Below are positions 27,451 to 38,396 of a stretch of DNA of 64,000 nucleotides, piece by piece (within the stretch, counting starts at the first letter, position 1; every line of letters starts with the position of its first letter). The notes under the pieces are model-generated. The model did no database searches, was not told where the DNA came from, and was given only the letters and a program-made list of their open reading frames with translations. The DNA comes from JACCZX01 sp963729165 (GTDB lineage Bacteria > Pseudomonadota > Gammaproteobacteria > Burkholderiales > Burkholderiaceae_F): contig CAVSMM010000015.1 of NCBI GenBank assembly GCA_963729165.1, forward strand, positions 124,001 through 188,000, written 5' to 3'. The position numbers and the translations under genes were made by a program.

Positions 27451-28442
27451 TGCAACGTGCCGGCTGGCAGGTCATTCAGATGGCACGCCGACCAACGCGC
27501 CGGCGCGATCTCGCGCAGCGCCGGAACTTCGACCGAACAACGCGGCATTGCATACGGGCAGCGTGGATGGAAGTGGCATCCCGGCGGCGGCGCCAGCGGC
27601 GATGGAATCTCGCCCTTGATCGGAACGAACGCGCGCCGCTTGCGATCGATGCGCGGCACTTCGGTCAGCAGCGCCTGCGTATACGGATGGTTGGGCGCCG
27701 CAAACAACGACTCGGTGGCCGCGATCTCGACGATTCGGCCCAGATACATCACGACTACGCGGTCCGACAGGTGCCGCACCACGCCGAGGTCGTGGCTGAT
27801 GAATAAATACGTCAGCTGAAACTGGTCGCGCAGATCCATGAACAGGTTCAGCACCTGCGCCTGGATCGATACGTCGAGCGCCGCGACCGCCTCGTCGCAC
27901 ACCAGAAACTCGGGCTTCACTGCCAACGCGCGCGCGATGCCGATGCGGGCGCGCTGTCCGCCCGAAAACTGATGCGGATAGCGCCGCACGTATCCCGGAT
28001 CCAGCCCGACCCGCTTCAGCAGCTGCGCGACGTAGTCCTCGATCTGCTTGGCATCGATCAGTCCGTGCACGCGCGGCGCTTCGCCGACAATCTGCGCGAC
28101 TCGCATGCGCGGATTCAGCGACGCGAACGGATCCTGAAAAATCATCTGGATCGGGCGCCGCGCGCCGTTGATGTGCGCGACCGGCTCGCCTCGATACCGC
28201 ACGACACCGTCACTTGGTGCGTAAAGGCCGCAGGCAACGCGGCCCAGCGTCGATTTGCCGCAGCCCGATTCGCCGACCAGCCCAACGACCTCGCGTTCAT
28301 TGACTGCAAAGCTCACTTGGTCGACCGCATGCACCGTGTGCTCGCTGACCTTTGCGCCCAAGCGTCGTGCGAATTTCTCGATGACGTCGAGGCGCTTCGA
28401 GAAGCGCTTTGACACCGCGTCGAACTCAAGCAATGAGCTCAT
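27447..28442 (-). CDS. Peptide ABC transporter, ATP-binding protein (DppF/OppF type)
   Basis: Second ATPase of an Opp/Dpp-type importer, 331 residues. Walker A is GLVGESGCGKSTLGR near 28245-28290, the Q-loop QMIFQDPFASLNPRM near 28100-28150, the signature QFSGGQRARIGIARAL near 27930-27975 and Walker B FLVCDEAVAALD near 27875-27910. The C-terminal oligopeptide-transporter extension includes the cysteine motif CHFHPRCPYAMPRCS near 27540-27585, found in this family. Its start overlaps the preceding ATPase gene by 17 bp. Confidence 0.94.
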   Translation of the reverse strand: MSSLLEFDAVSKRFSKRLDVIEKFARRLGAKVSEHTVHAVDQVSFAVNEREVVGLVGESGCGKSTLGRVACGLYAPSDGVVRYRGEPVAHINGARRPIQMIFQDPFASLNPRMRVAQIVGEAPRVHGLIDAKQIEDYVAQLLKRVGLDPGYVRRYPHQFSGGQRARIGIARALAVKPEFLVCDEAVAALDVSIQAQVLNLFMDLRDQFQLTYLFISHDLGVVRHLSDRVVVMYLGRIVEIAATESLFAAPNHPYTQALLTEVPRIDRKRRAFVPIKGEIPSPLAPPPGCHFHPRCPYAMPRCSVEVPALREIAPARWSACHLNDLPAGTLQ

Positions 28443-29434
28443 CGACTGTTTCCGAGTATCGCAACGGGAAGTAGCACCGCAGCTCGCGGCCGCCCACTTG
28501 CGTCAGCGCCGGCATCACTTCGCACGGTTCCGCTGCGCGGGGGCAGCGTTGCCGGAACGCGCATCCGGGCCCGAGCGTGATCAGCGAAGGTGTCGAGCCG
28601 CTGATCTGCCGTAGACGCTGACCGGGTGCCGTCGCGGTCGGCACCGAGTCAAGCAATCCGCGCGTGTAAGGATGGCGCGGCGCTTCGAGCACATCGTCGG
28701 CCGCACCGAGCTCGACGATGCGGCCGGCGTACATCACCGCGATGCGATCGGCGAGTCCGGCGACGACCGCGAGGTCATGCGTGATCCAGATCAACGCGGT
28801 GCCCGATTCACGTACCAGCTTCTGCATCTCGTACAGGATCTGACCCTGAACGGTGACGTCGAGCGCAGTGGTCGGCTCATCGGCGATGATCAGATCCGGG
28901 CTGTGCAGCAATCGCGATTGCAATCGCCACGCGCTGTCGCATGCCGCCGGAAAACTGATGCGGATACTGCGCGAGACGCTCGGCAGGCGACGCGATGCCG
29001 ACACGGGCCAGCGTTGCCATCGCGCGCTGACGCGCCGACTCGCGCGATACGCTTTCGTGCGCAAGCACCGTTTCGACCATCTGCGTTTCGATCGACAGGA
29101 CCGGATTCAGCGTCATCATCGGATCCTGAAAGATCATTGCGATTCGTTTGCCGCGCAGCGCGCGCATTGTTTCGGGCGATGCGCCGATCAGCTCGGTACC
29201 GTCGAAGACGATACTGCCGGCCGCGATACGGCCTGGCGGATCGATCAAGCCCAAAATTGAAAACCCGGTCACCGATTTTCCGGAACCCGATTCGCCGACC
29301 AGCCCCAGCACTTCGCCGCGCTGAAGATCGAACGAAACGTCACCGACAGCGGGCAGCACGCCATCGCGCGTGAAGAATTCGGTGCGCAGGTTATTTACCG
29401 AAAGCAAAGGCGGCACGGACAGCAGCGCGCTCAT
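28426..29434 (-). CDS. Peptide ABC transporter, ATP-binding protein (DppD/OppD type, one frameshift)
   Basis: First ATPase of the importer. Walker A GLVGESGSGKSVTGFSILG is near 29260-29315 and the Q-loop MIFQDPMMTLNPV near 29100-29140; the signature QFSGGMRQRVAIA is near 28920-28960. An indel near 28905 moves the frame, after which Walker B LIIADEPTTALDVTVQGQIL and the H-loop IWITHDLAVVAGLADR follow. The C-terminal cysteine motif CAFRQRCPRAAEPCE is near 28510-28560. Corrected length is about 336 residues. Confidence 0.92.
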
Positions 29435-29450
29435 CGACGATTGCGAAACC

Positions 29451-30377
29451 TTACCTTGCCAGCCGTGGATTCAAAATGTCGCGCAGCTGATCGCCGACCA
29501 GATTGATCGCGAGGATCGTCAGCAGCAGCGCGATGCCTGGGTACAGGCTGATCCAGTACTTGCCCGACATCAGCACTTCATAGCCGTTGGCGATCAGCAG
29601 GCCCAGCGAGGGCTCGGTCGGCGGCAGCCCGAGGCCGAGAAACGACAGCGTCGCTTCGAGCGCGATCGCATGCGCAACCTGAACTGTGCCGACCACGATC
29701 AGCGGCGGCAGCGCATTCGGCAACAGGTGCCGCATCACAATGCGCGCGCCGGACAGGCCAAGCGATCGCGCCGCCTCGATGTATTCCTTGTTGCGCTCGA
29801 CCAGCGCCGCCGAGCGCGCGGTGCGCGCGTAATACGCCCATTGCACCGTCACCAGCGCGATGATGATCTTGTCGACGCCTTTGCCGAGTACCGCGAGCAG
29901 GATCAACGCCACCAGGATCGCCGGAAAGCCCAGCTGGATATCGACGATCCGCATCACCAGTTGTTCGAACCGACCGCCGAGGTACGCGGCGAGCACGCCG
30001 AAGATCGAGCCGATCGTCAACGCAATCGCGCCCGACAACACGCCGACCATCAGCGATACGCGCAGCCCGTAAAAGATCGCGGACAACATGTCGCGCCCCT
30101 GACCATCGGTGCCGAGCCAGTAGGTCATGCCATCCAGGCTCTTCGTTCCCGGAGGCTGCCGCGAGTCGAGCAGATCGAGCTTGGTCAGATCGTAAGGATT
30201 CTGTGGCGCGATCCATGGTGCGAACAGCGCGATGGCCACCACCACCAGCAGCATCGCCAGTCCGAGCATCGCAATCTTGCTCTCAACGAACTGCGATGCG
30301 AACCGGCGCCATGGCAATTGCGCGCGATCGACCGTATCGATCGCGATGGGGCCTTGCTCGATCGGAGTTGCGCTCAT
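29451..30377 (-). CDS. Peptide ABC transporter, permease (DppC/OppC type)
   Basis: Inner-membrane permease of 308 residues. The N-terminal helix (IAMLGLAMLLVVVAIALFAPW) and the OppC N-terminal domain are followed by YWLGTDGQGRDMLSAIFYG and five further helices. The ATPase-coupling EAA loop is EAARSLGLSGARIVMRHLLP near 29710-29770, and the usual LEATLSFLGLGLPPTEPSLG follows near 29600-29660. It begins 6 bp after the other permease gene. Confidence 0.94.
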   Translation of the reverse strand: MSATPIEQGPIAIDTVDRAQLPWRRFASQFVESKIAMLGLAMLLVVVAIALFAPWIAPQNPYDLTKLDLLDSRQPPGTKSLDGMTYWLGTDGQGRDMLSAIFYGLRVSLMVGVLSGAIALTIGSIFGVLAAYLGGRFEQLVMRIVDIQLGFPAILVALILLAVLGKGVDKIIIALVTVQWAYYARTARSAALVERNKEYIEAARSLGLSGARIVMRHLLPNALPPLIVVGTVQVAHAIALEATLSFLGLGLPPTEPSLGLLIANGYEVLMSGKYWISLYPGIALLLTILAINLVGDQLRDILNPRLAR

Positions 30378-30383
30378 GTCGGC

Positions 30384-31362
30384 CTACTGCTGGATGTCGG
30401 CAAGGCGGACGCGCGGGTCGAGCGCCGAATACAGCAGGTCGACCACCAGGTTGATCGTGATGAACATGAACACGACGACCAGCAAATACGCGACCACGAC
30501 CGGGCGGTCGAGCTGAAAGATCGAATCGATGACCAGCTTGCCCATTCCCGGCCACGCGAAAATGGTTTCGGTGACCACCGCGAACGCGATCACCGAGCCG
30601 AGCTCGAGCCCGATCACGGTGATCAGCGGAATCATGATGTTCTTCAGCAGATGCACGCCGATCACGCGCCGGTTTGTGAGCCCCTTTGCGCGCGCGAACT
30701 TGATGTAATCGAGCAGGCTTTGTTCGCGCACCTGCGCGCGCGTCAGCCGGATGATCAGCGACAGCTTGAACAGCGCGAGATTGATCGCGGGCAGCAGCGC
30801 GTATCTCAACCCTTCGAGGTTGAAGATCGAGAGCTGCAATCCGAGCACGTCGGTAGTGGGTCCGCGGCCGGTCGACGGCAGCCAGCCCAGCTGCACCGCA
30901 AATATCAAAATCAGAATCAGGCCGACCCAGAACGTCGGTAGCGAAAAACCGAGAATCGATCCCGCCATGATCGCCTTGGCGCCTGCGCTATGAGGTCGCA
31001 GTCCCGCGTAAAGCCCGAGAGGAATGCCGAGCGACAACCGCGATCACCATCGCCAGAAATGCAAGCTCGAGCGTTGCCGGCATGCGCTCGAAGATCACTT
31101 CGAGTGCGGGCCGCGCATAGACAAACGAGTTGCCGAGGTTGCCGGTGAACGCGCCGCCGATGAAGCTCAGATACTGTTCGTGAATCGGTTTGTCGAGTCC
31201 AAGTGCCTTGCTGGCGCGTTCCTTCTCGATCTGATCGGCGGCGGGATTGACGAGGATCTCGACCGGATCGCCGATCAGATACAAGCCACCGAACACGAGC
31301 AGCGAGGTGACCGCGAGCACCAGCAGCGTCTGCGCCAGTCGGCGCAGCACGTAGACGGTCAT
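30384..31362 (-). CDS. Peptide ABC transporter, permease (DppB/OppB type, one frameshift)
   Basis: Partner permease. The N-terminus MTVYVLRRLAQTLLVLAVTS is typical of DppB, with the first membrane helix and a large periplasmic loop (LGLDKPIHEQYLSFIGGAF). A frame change near 31030 separates helices 1-2 from the rest (SLGIPLGLYAGLRPHSAGAK onward). The EAA loop is FARAKGLTNRRVIGVHLLKN near 30640-30700, followed by FAWPGMGKLVIDSIFQLDRP. Corrected length is about 326 residues. Confidence 0.92.
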
Positions 31363-31391
31363 TCGTGTTTGGAAAGCACGTCAGAACGTCT

Positions 31392-32981
31392 TCAGGGACT
31401 CGTTTTACCCGGCCGCACTTCGAATCCAAACGTATATTGGTCGGCGCGCGCTTTGTAGCTGATTCCCTGCCGCGTGGCCCAGGTGCTGACTTCGTAATGC
31501 AGCGGCACCAGGCCCATCATCTCGCCGATCGCTTTTTCGGAAGCGCGTGCCAGCATGATGCCGCGCTTGGTGTCGTCGATCGTCGTCAGCGCCTGCGTCA
31601 GCAACGCATCGACGCCCGGGTCGGAGAAGCGGCCGCGATTCGCGGTGCCAAGCCCCTGCTTCGAGTCGAACGTTGCCAGTAGCGCGCGCAGCGGCGATGA
31701 GGTCTCGCCGGTCTCCGCCCCCCATCCGGCGAGCAGGAACGAGAACTCGAGCTTCGAGCCGCGCGAGAAGAATACGTTCGACGGCATCGTCTCGAGCTTG
31801 GTCGGAATGCCGTTGCGCGAAAGAAATTGCGCGACCGCCTGCGCCACAGCGGCATCGTTGATGTAACGATTGTTCGGCGCGTGCAGCGTCAGGCCGAATC
31901 CATTCGGATAACCGGCGTCGGCGAGTAGTTTCTTCGCGCCTTGCGGATCGTACTTGTCGGGCTTCAGCGTCTTGCTGGTGCCGAAAAACTGATCGGGCAA
32001 CAGCTGACCGGCGGCGACCCCCTGGCCTTCCATGATGCGCGAGACGATCGCATCGCGATCGATCATCTTGCTGATCGCCTGCCGCACGCGAGGATCGCGC
32101 AGCGGATTCGCTTCCAAAGGCTTGCCGTCGGTGCTGGTCACGAACGGCGAGTTCTTGTCGCGCATCGAATCCATGTGCAGATAGATGATGCGGTTCGATA
32201 CCGCCGATGAAAGCGCCACGCGCTTGTCCTTAGACAGCTGCGCGATGTCCGCCGTTGGCACGCCCTCGATCATCTGCACATCGCCTGCGAGCAGCGCCGC
32301 AACGCGCGCCGGTGCGCTCGGAATCATGCGGAAGCGCACGTTGTCCCACGCGGGCTTCGGACCCCAGTACGCATCGTTACGCTTCAGCACGACGCGATCA
32401 CCGGCGGCGTATTCGGCGTAGCGGTAAGGGCCGGTTCCGATCATCGCCTTGCCCGAGTTGAAGTCCTCGGTCTTCGCGGTTTCTGCGACCGACTTCGGCA
32501 GAATCATTACCGCGCCCAGATCGTTCGGCATCAGCGGATGCGGCTTGTCGGTTTTCAACCGCAGCGTGTATTTATCGGGCGCCTGCATGTCGACGATCGG
32601 CCGCACGAAGAAGGCAAACGACGCGGGAGAGTTCGGCACGTTCGGCACGCGCTTGAAAGTTGCGATCACATCGTCGGCCGTGAACTCCTGGCCATTGTGA
32701 AACTTCACGCCCTTGCGCAGCTTCACTTCCCATTCCAGATCGCTTAGGGCTTTCCACGATTCGGCCAGCCCCGGCAGCATCGTTTGCTTCTCGTCCTGCC
32801 GGATCAGCGTCTCGAAAACATGCCGGCCCAGGCTGTTGTTGGGCGTCAGATTGTGAAAGTGCGGATCAAGCGACGTGACCGGTGTCGATAGCCCGATCGT
32901 CAGGTCGGCGGCTTGGGCCAGGCCAATCGTTGCAAAGGATGCGATAAGGGCGCAAAAAGCGCGCAGAATGGTGCTGGGCAT
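31392..32981 (-). CDS. Peptide ABC transporter, periplasmic substrate-binding protein
   Basis: SBP family 5 (DppA/OppA-like) receptor of 529 residues and the first gene of the seven-gene operon. A Sec signal peptide (LRAFCALIASFATIGLAQA) is cleaved near residue 25. Family landmarks are LSTPVTSLDPHFHNLTPNN, MLPGLAESWKALSDLEWEVK with KLRKGVKFHNGQEFTADDV near 32660-32760, and NPLRDPRVRQAISKMIDRD near 32060-32115. The ligand cannot be predicted; the downstream amidohydrolase and deacylase suggest N-acylated peptides or amino acids. A likely ribosome site CAGGAGG precedes the ATG. Confidence 0.93.
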   Translation of the reverse strand: MPSTILRAFCALIASFATIGLAQAADLTIGLSTPVTSLDPHFHNLTPNNSLGRHVFETLIRQDEKQTMLPGLAESWKALSDLEWEVKLRKGVKFHNGQEFTADDVIATFKRVPNVPNSPASFAFFVRPIVDMQAPDKYTLRLKTDKPHPLMPNDLGAVMILPKSVAETAKTEDFNSGKAMIGTGPYRYAEYAAGDRVVLKRNDAYWGPKPAWDNVRFRMIPSAPARVAALLAGDVQMIEGVPTADIAQLSKDKRVALSSAVSNRIIYLHMDSMRDKNSPFVTSTDGKPLEANPLRDPRVRQAISKMIDRDAIVSRIMEGQGVAAGQLLPDQFFGTSKTLKPDKYDPQGAKKLLADAGYPNGFGLTLHAPNNRYINDAAVAQAVAQFLSRNGIPTKLETMPSNVFFSRGSKLEFSFLLAGWGAETGETSSPLRALLATFDSKQGLGTANRGRFSDPGVDALLTQALTTIDDTKRGIMLARASEKAIGEMMGLVPLHYEVSTWATRQGISYKARADQYTFGFEVRPGKTSP

Positions 32982-33093
32982 GACGCCTCCTGGCTCGGTG
33001 AAACACTAGCTTAGCCGGCCGCAGGCACGGGGTGTGCGAGCAAAGTGTAGGAGCCACAAAAGCCAACGTGGCAAATAGGTTGACGAAGCGCGA

Positions 33094-36000
33094 ATGGGCA
33101 AGCCGGATGTAGGTGTAGAGAAGTCCAGGGCGAAATCGAAGGCGACCACCGGGAAGCCCATGCCCTCTGGCGGGTCGACCGCGTTCGCCGAGGCCGAGCT
33201 TTCGCCCGATCACGCCGAAGTTGAACTCGCCGAGCTGATCGACGACGTTATTCCGACGCGCGGCTACCAGATGCTGCCGATGGTCGGGACTCGGCGGCTC
33301 AGCGGGCAGCATTCAGGCGCTGCAAACTTTTTTCCGTGCGATGCCGGTTGATTCCGGGCTGGCCTATGTCGTCATTCTGCATCTGTCGTCCGAGCATGAA
33401 AGCTCGCTCGCGCAGCTGCTGCAGGGCTCGACCACGATGCCAGTGGTGCAGGTCAATGCCACGGCGAAAGTAGAGCCCGATCATGTTTATGTGATACCGC
33501 CAGGCAAGCAGCTCGCCTCGACGGATGGTCATCTGGAATTGGCCGATTTGCCGACGGATCGCGGGCGCCGGCTGGCCGTCGATTTGTTCTTCCGCACCCT
33601 GGCGGATACCCACGGGCCGCATGCGGCGGCGATCGTTCTGTCCGGTGCGGACGGTGACGGCGCGATTGGCATAAAGCGCATCAAAGAGCGTGGCGGACTG
33701 ACGATCGCGCAAGACCCCGGCGAAGCTGAGCACCAGGGCATGCCAAGCGCTGCGATCAGCACCGGCATGGTCGACTGGGTGCTGCAGGTTGAGCAGATGC
33801 CGGAGCGGCTCGTTAAGTACTACGAACTGGCAAAGCGTGTGACTTTGCCGCCGGAGGACGGACCGCAACCCGCGCAGCCGACGGCACGACGGTCGCCCGG
33901 CGAGGCGGAGGCAGCGTTGCGCGAAGTACTTGCGTTCTTGCGCGCACGTACCGGGCGCGACTTCTCCTACTACAAGCGCGCGACCATTTTGCGGCGCATC
34001 GGCCGCCGTCTGCAGGTCAACGGCATCGACGACCTGCCCGGCTATCTTGAATTTCTACGCTTGCATCCGGGCGAGACCGGCGCGCTGTTGCAGGACATGT
34101 TGATCAGCGTGACCAACTTTTTCCGCGACCGTGAAGCTTTCGATGCGCTTGAAGCTGAAATTCCATCGCTGTTCAGAGAGAAGCGTCCGACCGATTCGCG
34201 TCCGCGTATGGGTGCCGGGCTGCGCGACCGGTGAGGAAGCGTATTCGATCGCAATGCTGCTATCCGAGTATGCGAGAAAAATCGACGCGCCTCCGCAGAT
34301 TCAAGTCTTCGCAACCGACCTGGACGAAAACGTCATCAGGAGCGCTCGAGACGGCAGTTTATCCGGACACGATTGCCGCCGACGTTTCGGAAGAGCGACT
34401 GCGTCGTTGGTTTCTAAAGGAAGCGCGTGGGTATCGAGTACGACGCGAGATCCGAGAGCTCGTGCTTTTCGCACTGCATGACGTGCTGAAGGACTCGCCG
34501 TTTTCACGGCTCGATCTGGTGTCGTGCAGAAACTTGCTGATTTATCTGACCAATGAAGCACAGTCGCGTGCGTTCGACATCTTTCATTTTGCGCTGCGTC
34601 CGGGCGGGCGCTTATTTCTGGGAACTTCCGAGTCCGTTGAGAATGACGGCGTCCTTTTCAATGTAGTCGACAAGAAATACCGCATCTACGCGCAAAGACC
34701 CAGCGCCCGTATGACGCTGCCGGTGCCGGTCGGCACAAGCGCTCTTGCCCGCGCGTTGGAGTTGAAAGAAAAGTTATCGGAACGGCCTGGCGCTGCCCAA
34801 AGAACACCGTACTAACGGTGATGCGCTGCCCGATAGTGGCGCGCTGCGTGCGTCGATTGACATCGGAGCACATGCCGACCAATTGCATTACAAGCTGATT
34901 GAGCGCTTTGCTCCGCCGTCGATTCTGGTTAACGGCAAGTACGACATCGTGCATATGTCCGACGAGGCCGGCAACTTCCTGCAATTCTCCGGAGGAGAGC
35001 CAACGCGAAATTTGCTGCAACTCGTACATCCGATGCTGCGGCTCGATCTGCGTGCGGCGTTATTCAGCGCCGCGGAATCGCAGAGGCCGGTGGACGCGTC
35101 AAACGTAGTCGTCGACTTGAACGGCGATCGCAAGGTGGTCGACCTCAGCGTTTTCCCTGCCGGCGACCTGGCTCCGGAGCACCTACTGGTCAAGTTCGAT
35201 TTGCATCCGCTGACACCGGAGATGATTTCCGATCGGATGCGCAACTCGGAGCTGGACGAGGTTTCGCACCAGCTTGAGCTCGAGCTGGAGCGTACGAAGA
35301 CGCAGCTACGCAACACCATCGAACAGTCAGAAGCATCCACCGAAGAGCTGAAAGCCAGCAACGAAGAGTTGCAGGCGATGAACGAAGAGCTGCGTTCGGC
35401 GACTGAAGAGCTTGAAACGAGCCGCGAAGAGCTGCAATCGATCAACGAGGAGCTGGCGACCGTCAACCTCGAGTTGAAGAACAAGGTCGAAGAGCTCGGC
35501 CATTCAAACTCGGACTTGCATGTCCTGATGGCGGCAACCGCGATCGCGACGATATTTCTTGATCGCGATCTGCGCATCCTGCGCTACACGCCGCCCGCGG
35601 TTGAGTTGTTCAATCTGATTCCGACCGACATGGGCCGGCCGCTGTCCGATCTGACGCATCGGCTCGACTACCCCGAGATCGAGCGTGACGCGCGCCGTGC
35701 GCTCGGTGAGCTGGTTCCGTCCGAGCGTGAAGTGCAGGCAGGCGGCCGTTGGTTCCTTGCGCGCACGTTGCCGTATCGAACGGCCGATGATCGTATCGGA
35801 GGTGTCGTCTTAACTTTTGTGGACATTACCGAGCGCCGCCAGGCGGTGGACACGCTGCGCGAGTTGCAGGAAGAGCAGGCGGCAGATCTTGCAGCGACAC
35901 TGAAGCTGCAGGAAGTGAGCTCGAGGCTGCTGAGTGCCGTCGAGCTGCCGCCGTTACTGAGGCAGCTGCTGGACGCGACGATTGAAATGCAGCGCGCCGA

Positions 36001-37918
36001 TTTTGGCTGCGTGCAGCTGTATAACCCGGCGCTCGCAAGCTTGAGATGGTTGCGCAGCGCGGCTTCGATGACGTCGCTGCTGCGGACGATTCGAAGCGCT
36101 TGGGTCAGGAGCGTTGGGTGCGAGCGGCCGCTCGATTTCGCAACGCGCGGCCGAATCGTCGTCAGCGACGTCAACGAGGAAGAAGTTACAAACCGATGCG
36201 CGCAGTTTGCGGCGGAAGCGGGATATCGCGCGGTGCATTCAACGCCGCTGTTTGACCGAAATGATCAGCCGCTTGGCGTGTTGACCACGCATTTTCGGCA
36301 GCCGCATCATGCCGTCAGCGCGCGAGCTCAGGACTGACCGATCTGTACGCACGCCAGTTCGCCGATGTGATTGCGTTCAAGCTGGCCGAGCAGGCCGTGC
36401 GCGCTTCCGAAGAGGCGTTCCGCGCGATGGTCGAGCAGACGACGCTGGGTGTCATGCGATGTGCGTTTTCCGGCCGCGTGCTGTTTGCCAACCAGCGCTT
36501 CTGTGAAATGGTCGGCGCATCGCGGAAGAGCTGTATCAGCTTCGTTTACAGGAGATCACGCATCCGGATGATCTGCCGGCAAAGGAGAGACTGTTCGCTC
36601 GCCTCGCACGCGATGGCACGCCGTTTCAGCTGGAACAGCGATTTATTCGCCAGACGACGGGAGCCTCGTGTGGGTAGGCGATCAGCTTTCGGTGTTGCGT
36701 GATCGTGATGGACGTCCGCAAACCGCGACGGCAATGGTGCTCGATTTAACGGAACGCAACCGGGCGTTGCAGGCTTCGCGAGAAAGCGAAGAGCGGCTTC
36801 GGTTGGTGATCGAAAACGCTCGCGAGTACGCAATTTTTGCCGCCGATCTGGACCGCCGGATAACCAGCTGGAACTCGGGTGCGCAGCGGCTGCTTGGTTA
36901 TACTGAGAACGAAATCCTGGGCAATCGGCCGATATGATTTTCACGCCCGAGGATCGTGCGGCGGGGCGCCTGAGCACGAAGCCGAGGTCGCATTTGCCGA
37001 AGGCCGTTCCGCCGACGAGCGTTGGCATGTGCGCAAGGATGGCAGCCGGTTCTGGGGCAGCGGCTCGATGATGGCGATGCACGATGCCAACAACCAAACT
37101 TTCGGTCTGCTGAAAATCTTTCGGGATCAAACGGCGGCGCGCGCAGCCAACGAGGCGCTGGCCCGCAGCGAAGCGGAGCTCATCCGTGCGTTGAAAGACA
37201 ATCGGACCTCGCGCGCGATGAGCTTGAAGCTGCAAGCCGCGCCAAGGATCGGTTTTTGGCCGTGCTTTCGCACGAATTGCGTACTCCGCTGACACCCGTG
37301 GTGATGGCGGTACAAACACTGGTGCGTCGCTCCGATATACCCGAACCCGCGAAAGAAGCGCTGGAGATGATCCGGCGCAACGTCAAGATCGAGTCGCATC
37401 TGATCGACGACCTGCTCGACCTGACGCGCGTCACGCGCGGCCAGTTTGAAGTCGTGGCGGAGCTGATGGATATCCATGCGGCAATTGCCGGGGCGATCGA
37501 AATTTGCGAGTCGGATTTTCGAGGTAAGGATCAAACGCTGACGGTCGCTCTTGGTGCAGAGACCCACGTCATATCAGGGCGACTTCACGCGTTTGCAGCA
37601 GGTCGCGTGGAATCTGCTGAAGAATGGGTCGAAATTTACGCGCCGAGGCGGGGAAATTCGTCTGTCGACTCGCAGCGAAGGTAAGAGGTTTTGTTACGGT
37701 GGTCTGACAACGGTATCGGGATCGATCCCACCCTCCTGCCAACGGTTTTTGACGCTTTCAGTCAGGGAGGCGAATGGGTTGCGCGTGAGTACGGCGGCCT
37801 GGGACTGGGACTTGCTATTTCGAAAGCTACGATCGAAGCACACGGCGGCAATATCAAAGTTGAAAGCGGCGGAGTCGGAAAGGGCTCCACTTTCACGGTT
37901 GAATTGCCGTTGGTTTGA
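33094..37918 (+). CDS. CheB-CheR-PAS-GAF-PAS-PAS hybrid sensor histidine kinase (at least twelve frameshifts)
   Basis: One giant sensor gene split by many indels. Domains in order: CheB methylesterase (33270-33850; serine in GLGGSAGSIQAL after frame correction, VILHLSSEHESS, and LSGADGDGAIGIKRIKERGG); CheR N-terminal domain (FSYYKRATILRRIGRRL near 33961) and SAM domain (VWVPGCATGEEAYSIAML near 34208); an acidic coiled coil of repeated EELxxxNEEL units (35320-35510); PAS (35520-35830); GAF (35900-36360); two PAS domains (36400-37130); HisKA with SHELRTPLTPV near 37267-37300; and the HATPase with DNGIGI and GLGLGLAISKATIEAHGG. It has no receiver; a response regulator follows. Such fusions are widespread, but their signal is unknown. 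Confidence 0.85.
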
Positions 37919-37935
37919 CCTCCGGCCACTCAGAA

Positions 37936-38396
37936 ATGCTAACGAACGCAGTCCCCGCACCACGTGCCGCCACGGGTCTAAGGGTTTTTATTGTAGAAAA
38001 TCATGCCGACACTCGGGAATTTCTGACGTTCATGTTGGAGGAACTCGGGCAACGGTGATGGTGGCGGACACGATGGCCCGCGCGCTGCGTGACCTGCCTG
38101 CCTCGCACTGCGACGTACTCATTTCCGACATCGGTCTGCCGGACGGTGATGGCTGGCAGCTGCTCGCACGCCTTGATCTTCAGAAACCGATCTATGCAAT
38201 TGCGATGAGCGGATTTGGAATGGCATCCGATCGACTGCGGAGCAAGGCCGTAGGGTTCCGCCATCATTTGGTCAAGCCGATGGGACTCGAGCAGCTCGAA
38301 AGCATCTTGAGAGACGCCGCTGCGGAATTGGAGGAGCCGGAATCCGCCAAGTCGGTCGGTGCTGTGCCGTTGCGTCGCGCTCCGAGCGGCGGATAG
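37936..38396 (+). CDS. Stand-alone response regulator receiver protein (one frameshift)
   Basis: Single-domain receiver of about 153 residues. It starts at ATG 37936, 17 bp after the kinase stop; LRVFIVENHADTREFLTFML is the N-terminal half. An indel near 38050 moves the frame, after which the phosphoacceptor aspartate lies in CDVLISDIGLPDGDGWQLL near 38112-38168, with AIAMSGFGM carrying the switch Ser and HHLVKPMGLEQLE the conserved Lys-Pro. No output domain follows, so it presumably acts by phosphorelay or protein contact downstream of the fused kinase. Confidence 0.88.

Noticed and set aside
26644..27819. 391-codon plus-strand frame opposite the amidohydrolase and ATPase genes
   Set aside because: Antisense shadow of two recognised genes; no domain or ribosome site.
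29370..30941. 523-codon plus-strand frame opposite the permease genes
   Set aside because: It is the antisense of two well-conserved permease genes and is dominated by D, R, Q and H codons, as expected for a shadow in high-GC DNA.
35320..35510. Repeated GAAGAGCTG-type DNA units considered as a tandem repeat element or CRISPR-like array
   Set aside because: The periodicity is codon-level and encodes the coiled coil; there are no spacers and the frame is continuous.
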